Below the pieces are notes generated by a model that saw only the letters and a list, made by a program, of their open reading frames with translations, did not search any database and was not told the DNA's origin. Positions 1 to 7,618 of a stretch of DNA of 64,000 nucleotides are shown piece after piece; within the stretch, counting starts at the first letter, position 1; the number at the start of each line of letters is the position of its first letter. Position numbers and translations under genes: made by a program. This DNA is from an uncultured Bacteroidales bacterium. Its GTDB lineage: Bacteria > Bacteroidota > Bacteroidia > Bacteroidales > UBA932. The stretch is taken from NCBI GenBank assembly GCA_900317925.1, contig ONIQ01000003.1, positions 1-64,000 on the forward strand, read 5' to 3'.

Positions 1-2
1 AG

Positions 3-140
3 CAGATGCTTACGCTTCCCGAGGATGCCGAGGCCGACAAGATTGAAGCCAAGGTGGAGCACGGTGTGCTGAATGTCCACATCCCCAAGAAGGAGAAAGC
101 GGATGTCCAGAAGGCCGTCAAGCAGATTGAAATTCAATAG
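3..140 (+). CDS. Hsp20/alpha-crystallin small heat shock protein, 3' end only
   Basis: Only the last 45 codons are in the window; the 5' part lies upstream of position 1. The peptide reads LPEDAEADKIEAKVEHGVLN followed by VHIPKKE, which is the conserved end of the alpha-crystallin domain (hydrophobic GVL strand, then the P-K-rich tail). Members are ATP-independent holdase chaperones in the cytoplasm that bind unfolding proteins during heat or oxidative stress. A short hairpin followed by a T-run lies about 40 bases downstream. Family assignment is good despite the truncation. Confidence 0.85.
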   Translation, partial: QMLTLPEDAEADKIEAKVEHGVLNVHIPKKEKADVQKAVKQIEIQ

Positions 141-182
141 TCTCTGACTCCACAGTCATTAAGTTGAAGGGCGCAGTCTTGA

Positions 183-200
183 AGGGCTGGGCCCTTTTTT
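183..200 (+). terminator. Rho-independent terminator after Hsp20 gene
   Basis: AGGGC-TGG-GCCCT stem-loop followed directly by five or more T residues, 43 bases after the Hsp20 stop codon. The stem is short (5 bp) but GC-rich. Confidence 0.6.
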
Positions 201-272
201 GCATTATACCCCCGCGCTCCGACCAAGCATCCGGCTCTCCATCTCATGTTTTTGGCATATCGTTCTTTTGAG

Positions 273-935
273 TTATATCTCTCTGGACCTGCTTGGTGGA
301 TTGTCGAATTTATCAAATGGATTGTCTGTCATCTGGATCAGCCTTTGTTTCACTTTGTTGAAATTTACACGGCCGTCAACCAGTCGGATATCCGCTACGA
401 AATCTGTTTCGATATCATCAAAATAGTTTATGCAACGGTCAAGAAGAATGGGGTCATATTCCGGGTACTTCTGAACCAGAAGCGAGCGCATGTCGTCATA
501 AGAGAAATATTGGCTGAGATATGCTACGTCCAGAAAATCTTTGGGCCTTGTTCCATTATGGATGATGGTGTTAAGTTTCATGGCAGTTATGTCTTGAAGA
601 GATGCCATAATAATGTCTTCTTCGCAGACAGGCTCATCTATCCATTCATAGGGATGATGAAGGATATCGATTTTGATGCCATCGATTTCTCCACGGACAC
701 TTCCTTTCGAAATGAAATGAGCGGAAAAATTGAATTTATGTGTCAGGATTTGTTCAATGGCGTTTATGTCAAGGGGTTCTTTGGAGAAAAGGTCCAGGTC
801 AACGCTGATGCGATGTCCAATTTGTAAAGCAAGTGCGGTGCCACCTACCAAACGGGTTGTGGACAGGATCTCTTCTCTTTGTAGTTTTTTTAGGAGTTCA
901 AGAGTGTTGTCCTTGATTGTTTCTTTTTGAAGCAT
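273..935 (-). CDS. AbiEii/AbiGii-family nucleotidyltransferase toxin
   Basis: 220 residues. The N-terminal third carries the nucleotidyltransferase signature VGGTALALQIGHRISVDLDL: the GG-T loop followed by R-x-S-x-D-x-D, which supplies the metal-binding acids. This matches the AbiEii/AbiGii toxin family, whose members transfer nucleotides to tRNA or other acceptors in type IV-like toxin-antitoxin and phage-abortive systems. It overlaps the upstream gene (890..1219) by 46 bases, so the two are translationally coupled. The partner is not a canonical AbiEi winged-helix protein but a short DUF6922-like protein. Function as a toxin is inferred from the family; no substrate can be read from the sequence. 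Confidence 0.85.
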   Translation of the reverse strand: MLQKETIKDNTLELLKKLQREEILSTTRLVGGTALALQIGHRISVDLDLFSKEPLDINAIEQILTHKFNFSAHFISKGSVRGEIDGIKIDILHHPYEWIDEPVCEEDIIMASLQDITAMKLNTIIHNGTRPKDFLDVAYLSQYFSYDDMRSLLVQKYPEYDPILLDRCINYFDDIETDFVADIRLVDGRVNFNKVKQRLIQMTDNPFDKFDNPPSRSREI

Positions 936-1219
936 AAAGTGTTTTCTTTGTTAAGATGGAATATGTCGCACATGAATTGGAGATTTCTATCAGATAATCC
1001 AATAATTTCGTCTTGGGCTATCTTCGCAACGTTCTCTATGCCTCCATATAAATCAAAACATGCATAAAAATCCGTACTTTTCCCTAATTCGACGACTCTT
1101 TTAACAACAAGGTTTCTTGACTTTTGCAAATCAAGGGTTTTCAAGTCATATTCCCAGAAGAGCATAGGATTTAACGAATGCCGCCCTTTTTCAGAATTAT
1201 AATTGTAAAAGATATTCAT
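890..1219 (-). CDS. DUF6922-like partner (probable antitoxin) of the AbiEii-type toxin
   Basis: 109 residues, lysine-rich, no signal peptide or membrane segment. It begins MNIFYNYNSEKGRHSLNPML and has the F-W-[ED]-Y-D motif seen at the start of DUF6922 proteins that precede AbiEii genes in Bacteroidales (family recalled, not searched). It contains a predicted helical central part (SRNLVVKRVVELG) compatible with a small DNA-binding or toxin-binding protein. First gene of the two-gene operon, with a TATATTTG element 36 bases upstream of the start. Base composition is clearly more AT-rich than the neighbours, suggesting lateral acquisition. Confidence 0.65.
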   Translation of the reverse strand: MNIFYNYNSEKGRHSLNPMLFWEYDLKTLDLQKSRNLVVKRVVELGKSTDFYACFDLYGGIENVAKIAQDEIIGLSDRNLQFMCDIFHLNKENTLCFKKKQSRTTLLNS

Positions 1220-1254
1220 TATTCAAATTTAGTATCAATTGCTTCTACTTCTTG

Positions 1255-1262
1255 CAAATATA
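1255..1262 (-). promoter_or_regulatory. TAnnTTTG (-7) promoter element for the AbiEii module
   Basis: On the minus strand the sequence reads TATATTTG, matching the Bacteroidota -7 consensus, 36 bases upstream of the ATG at 1219. No convincing -33 TTTG at the usual spacing was found. Confidence 0.5.
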
Positions 1263-1314
1263 CCAAGAATTATTCAAAAAAAAGAAGCAGTGACTGGTTG
1301 AACCAGGAAAAATT

Positions 1315-1352
1315 CCGTGGTGTCACGGATACTCCCGGTCTTTAGACGGGAG
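1315..1352. other. Two adjacent small hairpins between the toxin module and the GH92 operon
   Basis: CCGTG-GTGT-CACGG (1315-1328) and CTCCC-G-GTC-TTTA-GAC-GGGAG (1332-1352) form consecutive stem-loops. Neither is followed by a T-run on the plus strand, so they are not classical terminators. They occupy the boundary between an AT-rich module and the GC-rich chromosome. Confidence 0.35.
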
Positions 1353-1453
1353 AATATCACCCCCTAAGTCTATTGGATATGTCTTTTCCAGATATCATCG
1401 CAACTTTCAGCCCATCCTTGCCCTCATTCGTGCAAAGTGTTCCAAATTATTGC

Positions 1454-1461
1454 TACATTTG
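1454..1461 (+). promoter_or_regulatory. TAnnTTTG promoter element for the GH92 operon
   Basis: TACATTTG lies 40 bases before the ATG at 1502. It excludes the upstream in-frame ATG codons (including the one at 1466) as starts, because transcription would begin at or after them. Confidence 0.6.
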
Positions 1462-1501
1462 CAAAATGACCCGACACGATTCGGGCGTAAATAGTCAACG
1501 C

Positions 1502-3694
1502 ATGAGAGCTTTCTTCGTCTTCGGTTTACTTCTGGCCGCCACGGCCTGCACGCAGCGGGAGGACCCGCTGGCGTGGGTGGATCCCACGCTGGGCAGCGGC
1601 GGCCACGGACATGTGTTCGTGGGCGCGAGCGTGCCCTTCGGCATGGCGCAGCCGGGTCCGACCAGCATCCCGCAAGGGTGGGACTGGAGCTCGGGCTACC
1701 ACGCATCGGATTCCACGGTGATCGGCTTCAGCCAGACCCATTTGAGCGGAACGGGCTGCGCTGACCTGTTCGATATTACCGTCATGCCGGTAACCGGTCC
1801 GGTCCGGTATGGAAGGGGGACGGAAGGCAACCCCGACAGCGGCTTCTGGTCTTATGCCGACCGCACCCGCGAAATCGCACAGCCCGGCTACTACAGCGTC
1901 CCGCTGGAACGCTATGGCATCCTGGCGGAAATGACGGCCACCGAACGCGTGAGCCTGTACCGCTTTACCTATCCCGCCTCGGAGGAGGCCGCCCTGGTCT
2001 TTGACCTGGAGCACGGCGGTGGCTGGGACCATGCCCGGGACACGCACATCGAGGTCGTGGACAGTTGCACCGTACAAGGCTGGCGGCATTCACGCGGCTG
2101 GGCCCGCAACCAGAAACAATTCTTTTATGCCCGCGCAAGCAAACCCTTCGTGGAAGTGAGCTTTCCCAAAGGCCAGACCGAGGTGGAAACCGACCAGATC
2201 CGCTACGCCCGCCTGCAGTTCCGAACCGATGAAAACGAGCAGGTGCTCCTGAAAGTGGCCCTTTCGGCCACCGGAACGGAAGGCGCCCGGAAAGCGCTGG
2301 AGGCCGAATTGCCCGGCTGGAACTTCGAAGCCACCCGGCAGGCCGCCCGGCAGGCCTGGCGCAAGGAACTGTCCCGCATCCGCATCCGTACGAAGGACAA
2401 AGCCGTCCGGCAGATTTTCTATACCGCCCTCTATCATACAGCCATCGCCCCCTCGCTGTTCTGCGACGTGGACGGCAGCTACCGGGGTGCCGACGACGCC
2501 GTCCACCCCAACCCGGGTTTCCCCATTTATACCACCTTCTCCCTATGGGATACCTATCGGGCCGCCATGCCCCTGTACAACATCATCCAGCCGCAGCGCA
2601 GGGCCGATTTCGTCAATACGATGGTGCAGATTTTCCAGGAACAGGGCCGGCTTCCGGTCTGGCACCTGATGGGCAACGAGACGGACTGCATGGTAGGCAA
2701 TCCGGGCGTGATTGCCGTAGCGGACGCGATTGTCAAAGAAATTCCCGGAATCGATCCGGAAGAAGCTTTCCGCACCTGCCGCCTGACGGTACAGCAGGAT
2801 GACCGGGCACAGGACCTGCGGAAAGAATATGGCTATATCCCCGCCGACCGGACCCCTTATTCGGTGGCAAAAGACATGGAATATGCCATTGCCGACGCCG
2901 CGACGGCCGCTGCCGCCGATTTCCTGGGTTATGACGAATTCGGGGCCGAAATGTGGGACCGCTCCCATTCCTGGCGCCGGTATCAGGATGCATCGACCGG
3001 CTTCGTGCGGCCGCTGCTCGCCGACGGGAGCTGGCGGACGCCCTTCGATCCGTTTACGGTAAACCATGACTGGGACGACTACTGCGAAGGGAATGCCTGG
3101 CAGTATTCCTTCCTGGCCCCGCACGATTTTACCGGCCTGGTCCGCTTCTTCGGCTCCCGCGAAAAGCTGATCGAACGCCTGGACTCCCTGTTCACGGCCG
3201 TTCCGCCGCGGGAAGAAGAAAACGTGCCGGACATGTCCGGCTTCATCGGCCAGTACGTGCACGGGAATGAACCCAGCCACCACATCATCTACCTCTATGC
3301 CCTGGCAGGCGAGCCCGGAAAGGCCGCCGACCGCCTCCGCGAGGTGATGACCACCCTCTACACCACCGGCCGGGAGGGCCTTTGCGGCAACGAGGATGTC
3401 GGGCAGATGAGTGCCTGGTACATCCTTTCCGCCCTGGGATTCTACCAGGTGGAACCGGCATCGACCCGGTTCTGGTTCGGCTCGCCCCTGCTGAACGGCG
3501 CCACCCTCCAGGTGGACGGCGGAACCTTCCGCATCCGGGTGCATGGAAACAGCGACCGGAACCGCTATATTCAATCCCTCCGCCTGAACGGGCGGCCTTA
3601 CCGGCTTCCGTATCTGGAATATGCCGATATTGTCGCCGGCGGTACCCTGGATATCGAAATGGGCCGCGAACCGGTCCTTTGGTACGATGATTAA
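1502..3694 (+). CDS. GH92 family alpha-mannosidase (exported lipoprotein)
   Basis: 730 residues. The chosen start gives a lipoprotein signal (MRAFFVFGLLLAATAC, acylated Cys at 16), so the enzyme is expected on the cell surface or in the periplasm. GH92 enzymes are calcium-dependent exo-alpha-mannosidases (alpha-1,2/1,3/1,4) acting on yeast mannan and host N-glycans. Visible family motifs: SGGHGHVFVGASVPFGMAQP near the mature N-terminus, HLMGNETDC with the catalytic acid Glu393, HGNEPSHH, and CGNEDVGQMSAWY with Asp632 at the base position. Length is normal for the family. First gene of a three-gene operon with a metallophosphoesterase and a FAD oxidoreductase. Linkage specificity cannot be told from sequence. 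Confidence 0.93.
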   Translation: MRAFFVFGLLLAATACTQREDPLAWVDPTLGSGGHGHVFVGASVPFGMAQPGPTSIPQGWDWSSGYHASDSTVIGFSQTHLSGTGCADLFDITVMPVTGPVRYGRGTEGNPDSGFWSYADRTREIAQPGYYSVPLERYGILAEMTATERVSLYRFTYPASEEAALVFDLEHGGGWDHARDTHIEVVDSCTVQGWRHSRGWARNQKQFFYARASKPFVEVSFPKGQTEVETDQIRYARLQFRTDENEQVLLKVALSATGTEGARKALEAELPGWNFEATRQAARQAWRKELSRIRIRTKDKAVRQIFYTALYHTAIAPSLFCDVDGSYRGADDAVHPNPGFPIYTTFSLWDTYRAAMPLYNIIQPQRRADFVNTMVQIFQEQGRLPVWHLMGNETDCMVGNPGVIAVADAIVKEIPGIDPEEAFRTCRLTVQQDDRAQDLRKEYGYIPADRTPYSVAKDMEYAIADAATAAAADFLGYDEFGAEMWDRSHSWRRYQDASTGFVRPLLADGSWRTPFDPFTVNHDWDDYCEGNAWQYSFLAPHDFTGLVRFFGSREKLIERLDSLFTAVPPREEENVPDMSGFIGQYVHGNEPSHHIIYLYALAGEPGKAADRLREVMTTLYTTGREGLCGNEDVGQMSAWYILSALGFYQVEPASTRFWFGSPLLNGATLQVDGGTFRIRVHGNSDRNRYIQSLRLNGRPYRLPYLEYADIVAGGTLDIEMGREPVLWYDD

Positions 3695-3706
3695 GATCCT
3701 TCCGAT

Positions 3707-4522
3707 ATGAAAAAAATCCTCCTTCTGGCTGCCCTCGCGCTGAGCGCGGGCGCCTGCTGCAACAACAAGACGGTCACCTTCATGCACCTGTCCGACCCGC
3801 AGATCGGTTTTCTGGACACCACGGCGCATTACGCCCAGTCCGATTCGCTGATGGGGCTCGCCGTGGAAGCGGTGAACCGCATCAAACCCGCCTGCGTGGT
3901 CATTACCGGCGACCTGGTGAACAATACCGCCGACGCGGAGCAGAAAGCCGTTTACGAGCGGCGGCTGGCCGAAATCGACCCGTCCATTCCGGTTTTTGCC
4001 CTGCCCGGGAACCACGACGAGCGCCCCTACACGTCCGAAAATCACGCAGCTTTCCTGGCCTTCAACGGGTACGACCGTTTCTCCTTCACCAAGGACGGCG
4101 TGGCCTTTATCGGCTTTGACAGCTGCCCCATCAAGGACGGCGACGTGGCGGCCGAAGAAGAGCAGCTGGATTGGCTGAAAGCCGAACTCACGGCCGCCCG
4201 GAAAGCCCGCCAGATCCTGCTCTTCACCCACTGTCCCGTGGTACGCGAGACCCTGGATGAGCCCGAAGACTATTTCAATTTCTCCCTTCCCAAACGCGAA
4301 GAATACCTGAATCTTTTCAAGGAATACGGGGTGGATGCCGTTTTTGCCGGCCATACGCACACCTGCTATTACACGGAAATCGATGGCATCCAATTCATCA
4401 CCGCCGGTCCGGTGGGCAGTCCGCTCCACGACGGATTCTCCGGCCTGAACGTGGTGAAAGCCGCGCCGGATGGCATTACCTATCAATATACTGCATGTCC
4501 TGAAGCAACGGTCGAATTCTAA
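3707..4522 (+). CDS. Calcineurin-like metallophosphoesterase, lipoprotein
   Basis: 271 residues with a lipoprotein signal (MKKILLLAALALSAGACC, lipobox AGAC). All five metallophosphoesterase blocks are present in order: HLSDPQIG, VVITGDLV, LPGNHDE, FTHCP and FAGHTHT. These supply the His/Asp/Asn ligands of the two-metal centre. It most resembles the CPPED1-like branch. Thirteen bases separate it from the mannosidase, and its stop codon overlaps the next start (TAATG). The context suggests removal of phosphate from a glycan-derived substrate such as phosphomannan, but this is inference; phosphodiesterase activity is equally possible. Confidence 0.9.
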   Translation: MKKILLLAALALSAGACCNNKTVTFMHLSDPQIGFLDTTAHYAQSDSLMGLAVEAVNRIKPACVVITGDLVNNTADAEQKAVYERRLAEIDPSIPVFALPGNHDERPYTSENHAAFLAFNGYDRFSFTKDGVAFIGFDSCPIKDGDVAAEEEQLDWLKAELTAARKARQILLFTHCPVVRETLDEPEDYFNFSLPKREEYLNLFKEYGVDAVFAGHTHTCYYTEIDGIQFITAGPVGSPLHDGFSGLNVVKAAPDGITYQYTACPEATVEF

Positions 4523-5832
4523 TGGAAAAGATTCAATTTACCCGCGAGGCCACCGTGGCCGGAACCTATGACGTGGTGGTGTGCGGCGGCGGACCGGCCG
4601 GATTCATTGCCGCCATTGCCGCTGCCCGGGAAGGAGCCCGCACGGCGCTTGTGGAGCAATACGGTTTCCTGGGCGGAGCCGCCACCAACAGCCTGGTGAC
4701 GCCGCTGAGCGTCTTTACCTACAACGGGGAAAAGGTGATCGGCGGCATTCCATGGGAGTTTCTGGAGCGCCTGGAAAAAATGGGCGGCGGCCTGATCGAA
4801 AAGCCGCTGGGGAACGTAGCCTTTGACCCGGAGCTGTACAAACTGTGCTGCCAACGCATGGTGCTGGAGGCCGGCATCGACCTGTACCTGCATTCCTGGT
4901 TGTCCGGCTGCCAGACCGCACAGGGCCGGATTTCCCACGTGTTCATCGAAAACAAAAACGGGACGGAAGCCCTTGCCGCCAAAGTATTTGTCGATGCCAC
5001 CGGCGATGCCGACCTGGCCCATTTCGCGGGGGTGCCGATGCTGCCGGCGGACCGGCCGCTCCAACCGGCATCCACCTACTTCGTGCTCGCGGGAGTGGAT
5101 ACCGGATCGCCCCGGATCGCGGAAGCCATGCACCACAACAAACAGGGCGTGAACTGCCACTGCCTGCCCATCCGCGAAGAACTGATACGGCACGCGGAAG
5201 AATGGGGAATTCCCGATTTCGGGGGACCGTGGTTCTGCACCCTGCTGCATCCGGGCGTGGTGGCGGTGAACATGACCCGCACGCAGACCGATGCCTGCGA
5301 TAACCGCGATTTCACGGCCGCGGAATGCCGCCTGCGCGAAGATGTCTATAAAATGGCGAACGTCCTCCGGGATCATTTCCCGGAATTCCGGAACTGCCAT
5401 GTATCGATGGTCGCCCCCCAGGCCGGCGTCCGCGAAACCCGTCGCATCCGGGGGGTGCACGTCATTTCGGGCGAGGAATACGTGAATGGGGTCCGCTATC
5501 CCGACAGCGTCTCGCGCGGAGCGCATCCGATCGATATTCACGCCGCATCCGGCGCCACCCAGCAGGTAACCTTCCTGAAGCAGCCGGCGTACGTTCCCTA
5601 CCGCGCCCTCGTGGCCGCCGGTTTCCCCAACCTGCTGGTGGCGGGCCGCTGCATCAGCGCAGACCGGCAGGCCTTCGCGTCCCTCCGGGTCCAGGCCAGT
5701 TGCATGGGCATGGGACAGGCCGCCGGCGTGGCCGCCGCCCAGGCCGTACAGGGAAAAACGGAAGTCAATGTTCTTCAATTGGATACCGATAGGCTGGCTT
5801 CCCGGCTCCGCGAAATCGGCGCCTGTCTGTAA
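4522..5832 (+). CDS. FAD-dependent oxidoreductase (FAD_oxidored family)
   Basis: 436 residues. The N-terminal Rossmann motif VVCGGGPAGFIAAIAAAREG (residues about 17-37) is followed by an E at the end of the second strand (ALVEQYGFLGG), the dinucleotide-binding signature of PF12831 proteins. DATGDADLAHFAG and the C-terminal GRCISADRQAFASLRVQ/MGMGQAAGVAAA blocks complete the FAD-binding fold. No signal peptide is apparent, so it probably acts in the cytoplasm. Start codon shares one base with the preceding stop. Such oxidoreductases are often found beside glycoside hydrolase genes in Bacteroidota; the sugar or cyclitol substrate is unknown. Confidence 0.9.
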   Translation: MEKIQFTREATVAGTYDVVVCGGGPAGFIAAIAAAREGARTALVEQYGFLGGAATNSLVTPLSVFTYNGEKVIGGIPWEFLERLEKMGGGLIEKPLGNVAFDPELYKLCCQRMVLEAGIDLYLHSWLSGCQTAQGRISHVFIENKNGTEALAAKVFVDATGDADLAHFAGVPMLPADRPLQPASTYFVLAGVDTGSPRIAEAMHHNKQGVNCHCLPIREELIRHAEEWGIPDFGGPWFCTLLHPGVVAVNMTRTQTDACDNRDFTAAECRLREDVYKMANVLRDHFPEFRNCHVSMVAPQAGVRETRRIRGVHVISGEEYVNGVRYPDSVSRGAHPIDIHAASGATQQVTFLKQPAYVPYRALVAAGFPNLLVAGRCISADRQAFASLRVQASCMGMGQAAGVAAAQAVQGKTEVNVLQLDTDRLASRLREIGACL

Positions 5833-5863
5833 CAATTGGCCCCATTATTTGGCACTTTTCGAT

Positions 5864-5891
5864 CCCCGTGTACGTACACGGGGCTTTTTTT
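5864..5891 (+). terminator. Strong rho-independent terminator of the GH92 operon
   Basis: A perfect 20-base palindrome (CCCCGTGTAC and its complement) followed by C and seven T residues, 31 bases after the FAD oxidoreductase stop. Confidence 0.88.
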
Positions 5892-5935
5892 GGGTAAAAA
5901 TCAGCTTATTATTTTATTTTTAAAGGAATTGTATC

Positions 5936-5943
5936 TACCTTTG
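5936..5943 (+). promoter_or_regulatory. TAnnTTTG promoter element for tRNA-Ala
   Basis: TACCTTTG ends 18 bases before the first base of the tRNA, the expected distance for a tRNA promoter. Confidence 0.55.
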
Positions 5944-5961
5944 TGGCTTGGAACAATTATT

Positions 5962-6034
5962 GGGGTACTAGCTCAGTTGGTAGAGCGTTAGGTTCGCAAT
6001 CTAAAGGTCAGGGGTTCGATCCCCCTGTGCTCCA
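5962..6034 (+). tRNA. tRNA-Ala (anticodon CGC)
   Basis: 73-nt cloverleaf: acceptor GGGGTAC/GTGCTCC, D-arm GCTC-AGTTGGTA-GAGC, anticodon stem TTAGG/TCTAA with loop TTCGCAA (anticodon CGC, reading GCG alanine codons), T-arm AGGGG-TTCGATC-CCCCT. The acceptor contains G3:U70, the alanine identity pair, and the discriminator is A73. CCA is not encoded and must be added post-transcriptionally. The LruC lipoprotein gene starts 39 bases downstream with no terminator or promoter seen between. Confidence 0.95.
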
Positions 6035-6073
6035 CGAAAGTTTTCAAATACAAACGTGCAGTTTTTTTTCAAA

Positions 6074-7609
6074 ATGAAAAATTTGTTCAAATTGCTGTTT
6101 ATGGGATTTGTCACCGTTCTGGCAGTCGCCTGCGGTGACAACGCGTCTAAAGAGGAACCGTACACTGGCGACTATTACGGTGACTACGACGTAGTTGTGC
6201 CCGTCGGCACCAAGTCGGTTCTCGTTTCGTATGAAACCGCTTCCGGCCAGACCACCACGGCCGAAGTGCCTGTAGATCCGCAGGTGGTCGTTCCCAACGA
6301 CGGAAAGGATGTCGATCCGTTCGGCCAGGTTCACCTTACCCTCGTCTCCGCCGTCCCGACCGTGGCCAATGTCACCTATCAGATTTACGGAAAGACGGTT
6401 GCCCTGCTGGACAACGCCGTTATCAACACGAAGGTTTCCGCCGCCACAAAAGCCGGCAACACCACCGTCAAGCTTTCCGAACCGAAGGAATACGCGACCG
6501 CCGACCTGGGCTACACCTTCTACCACTCCAGCGGCGTGGTGATGTTCGAAGACAGCTGGCCTTCTTCCAGCCGCGTAGATGGCAAGAAATACGACTCCGA
6601 CTTCAACGACTGCATCATCGACTATGATGTGGAAGCCGTTGTGGTTCCGGACGCCCTCCTCGCCTCCGAAGGCTGGCGCGAGCAGGTGAAAGCCGTTATC
6701 CACGTCCGTGTTACCGGCGCCCAGGCTCCCTGGCGCGTGGGCATGATCCTGGAAGGTTTCGACCAGCAGTACGTGGAATCCATCTCTGATTACAAGACCC
6801 TGGACAGCTGGCAGAACCCTCACGGTGAACTCCCGAACTGGACGGTGGGCACCCTGCAGGAGAATTCGCTGCACTATGAGTCCAATCCCCTGCGTCCCTG
6901 CATCGAGATTGGTGGCCTGCAGCGCCTGAACGACGCCAACCGCGGCGCCGGCACCGAGGAATACACCCGTATCGACGACAAGGGCACCACGCACAAGACC
7001 GTGTTCAATCCCCGCGTCAACAAATACTGGACCTCACCCAAGACCGAGCAATACGATGCGGCTCTGGCCGACATTACGACGCCTGCCACCCTGGCATACA
7101 TCCAGAGCCAGACGTTCTACAACGCCATTCCCGGCTATGTGAACGTTGATGGCGGTCTGTACACCTACACGGTGATCTATCACATGAAACCGCGTGTCGA
7201 AATGAGCCCTGAAGAAAGTGCAAAGGCCCTGAAGAATATGATTGACGCCGTAAACGTGACGACCAACCAGAACTTCTATATTGTCAACAAAGATTTCTCG
7301 CCCGTGGGTTTGAAAGGCTATCAGCCCGTTGACTTCGCCGTAAAGGAGAAACCCAACGGTTACAAACCCAGATACGACCAGGTCTTTGCCGCCAATACCG
7401 ACAAGCTGGATGCCACCATCCCTTACTATAGCAAGGGCGGTCAGGTCTGGGGCTTCAAGAGCCCGACGCTCACCAAGCATGTCTGGAACAAGATGTATTT
7501 CAGCGACGCTTATCCGTACTACGAGTCCTGGGTCGATTCGAACGGTTCCCAGAACCCGGACTGGAACACCAAAGAGGTGAACAATCTCTACCTCACCTGC
7601 TGGTGGTAG
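6074..7609 (+). CDS. LruC domain-containing lipoprotein
   Basis: 511 residues from the internal Met at 6074, which gives a clean lipoprotein signal (MKNLFKLLFMGFVTVLAVAC); the in-frame Met at 6056 would add an atypical N-terminus. The central segment MFEDSWPSSSRVDGKKYDSD followed by FNDCIIDYDVE is the LruC signature (F-E-D-x-W-P ... D-F-N-D), known from Leptospira LruC and many Bacteroidota surface lipoproteins (DUF4842). Those acidic residues may bind calcium. C-terminal half has the tandem NPRVNKYWTSP and GFKSPTLTKHVWNKMYF segments typical of this family. Role is unknown. It follows tRNA-Ala closely and may be read through from it. Confidence 0.85.
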   Translation: MKNLFKLLFMGFVTVLAVACGDNASKEEPYTGDYYGDYDVVVPVGTKSVLVSYETASGQTTTAEVPVDPQVVVPNDGKDVDPFGQVHLTLVSAVPTVANVTYQIYGKTVALLDNAVINTKVSAATKAGNTTVKLSEPKEYATADLGYTFYHSSGVVMFEDSWPSSSRVDGKKYDSDFNDCIIDYDVEAVVVPDALLASEGWREQVKAVIHVRVTGAQAPWRVGMILEGFDQQYVESISDYKTLDSWQNPHGELPNWTVGTLQENSLHYESNPLRPCIEIGGLQRLNDANRGAGTEEYTRIDDKGTTHKTVFNPRVNKYWTSPKTEQYDAALADITTPATLAYIQSQTFYNAIPGYVNVDGGLYTYTVIYHMKPRVEMSPEESAKALKNMIDAVNVTTNQNFYIVNKDFSPVGLKGYQPVDFAVKEKPNGYKPRYDQVFAANTDKLDATIPYYSKGGQVWGFKSPTLTKHVWNKMYFSDAYPYYESWVDSNGSQNPDWNTKEVNNLYLTCWW

Positions 7610-7618
7610 AAACCCCGG

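Noticed and set aside
1315..1352. Rho-independent terminator
   Set aside because: Two hairpins are present but neither strand has the required T-run immediately after.
2543..4486. A 647-codon open frame on the minus strand
   Set aside because: It lies opposite the mannosidase and phosphoesterase genes, which have full family motifs; the frame is a high-GC shadow without any recognisable domain.
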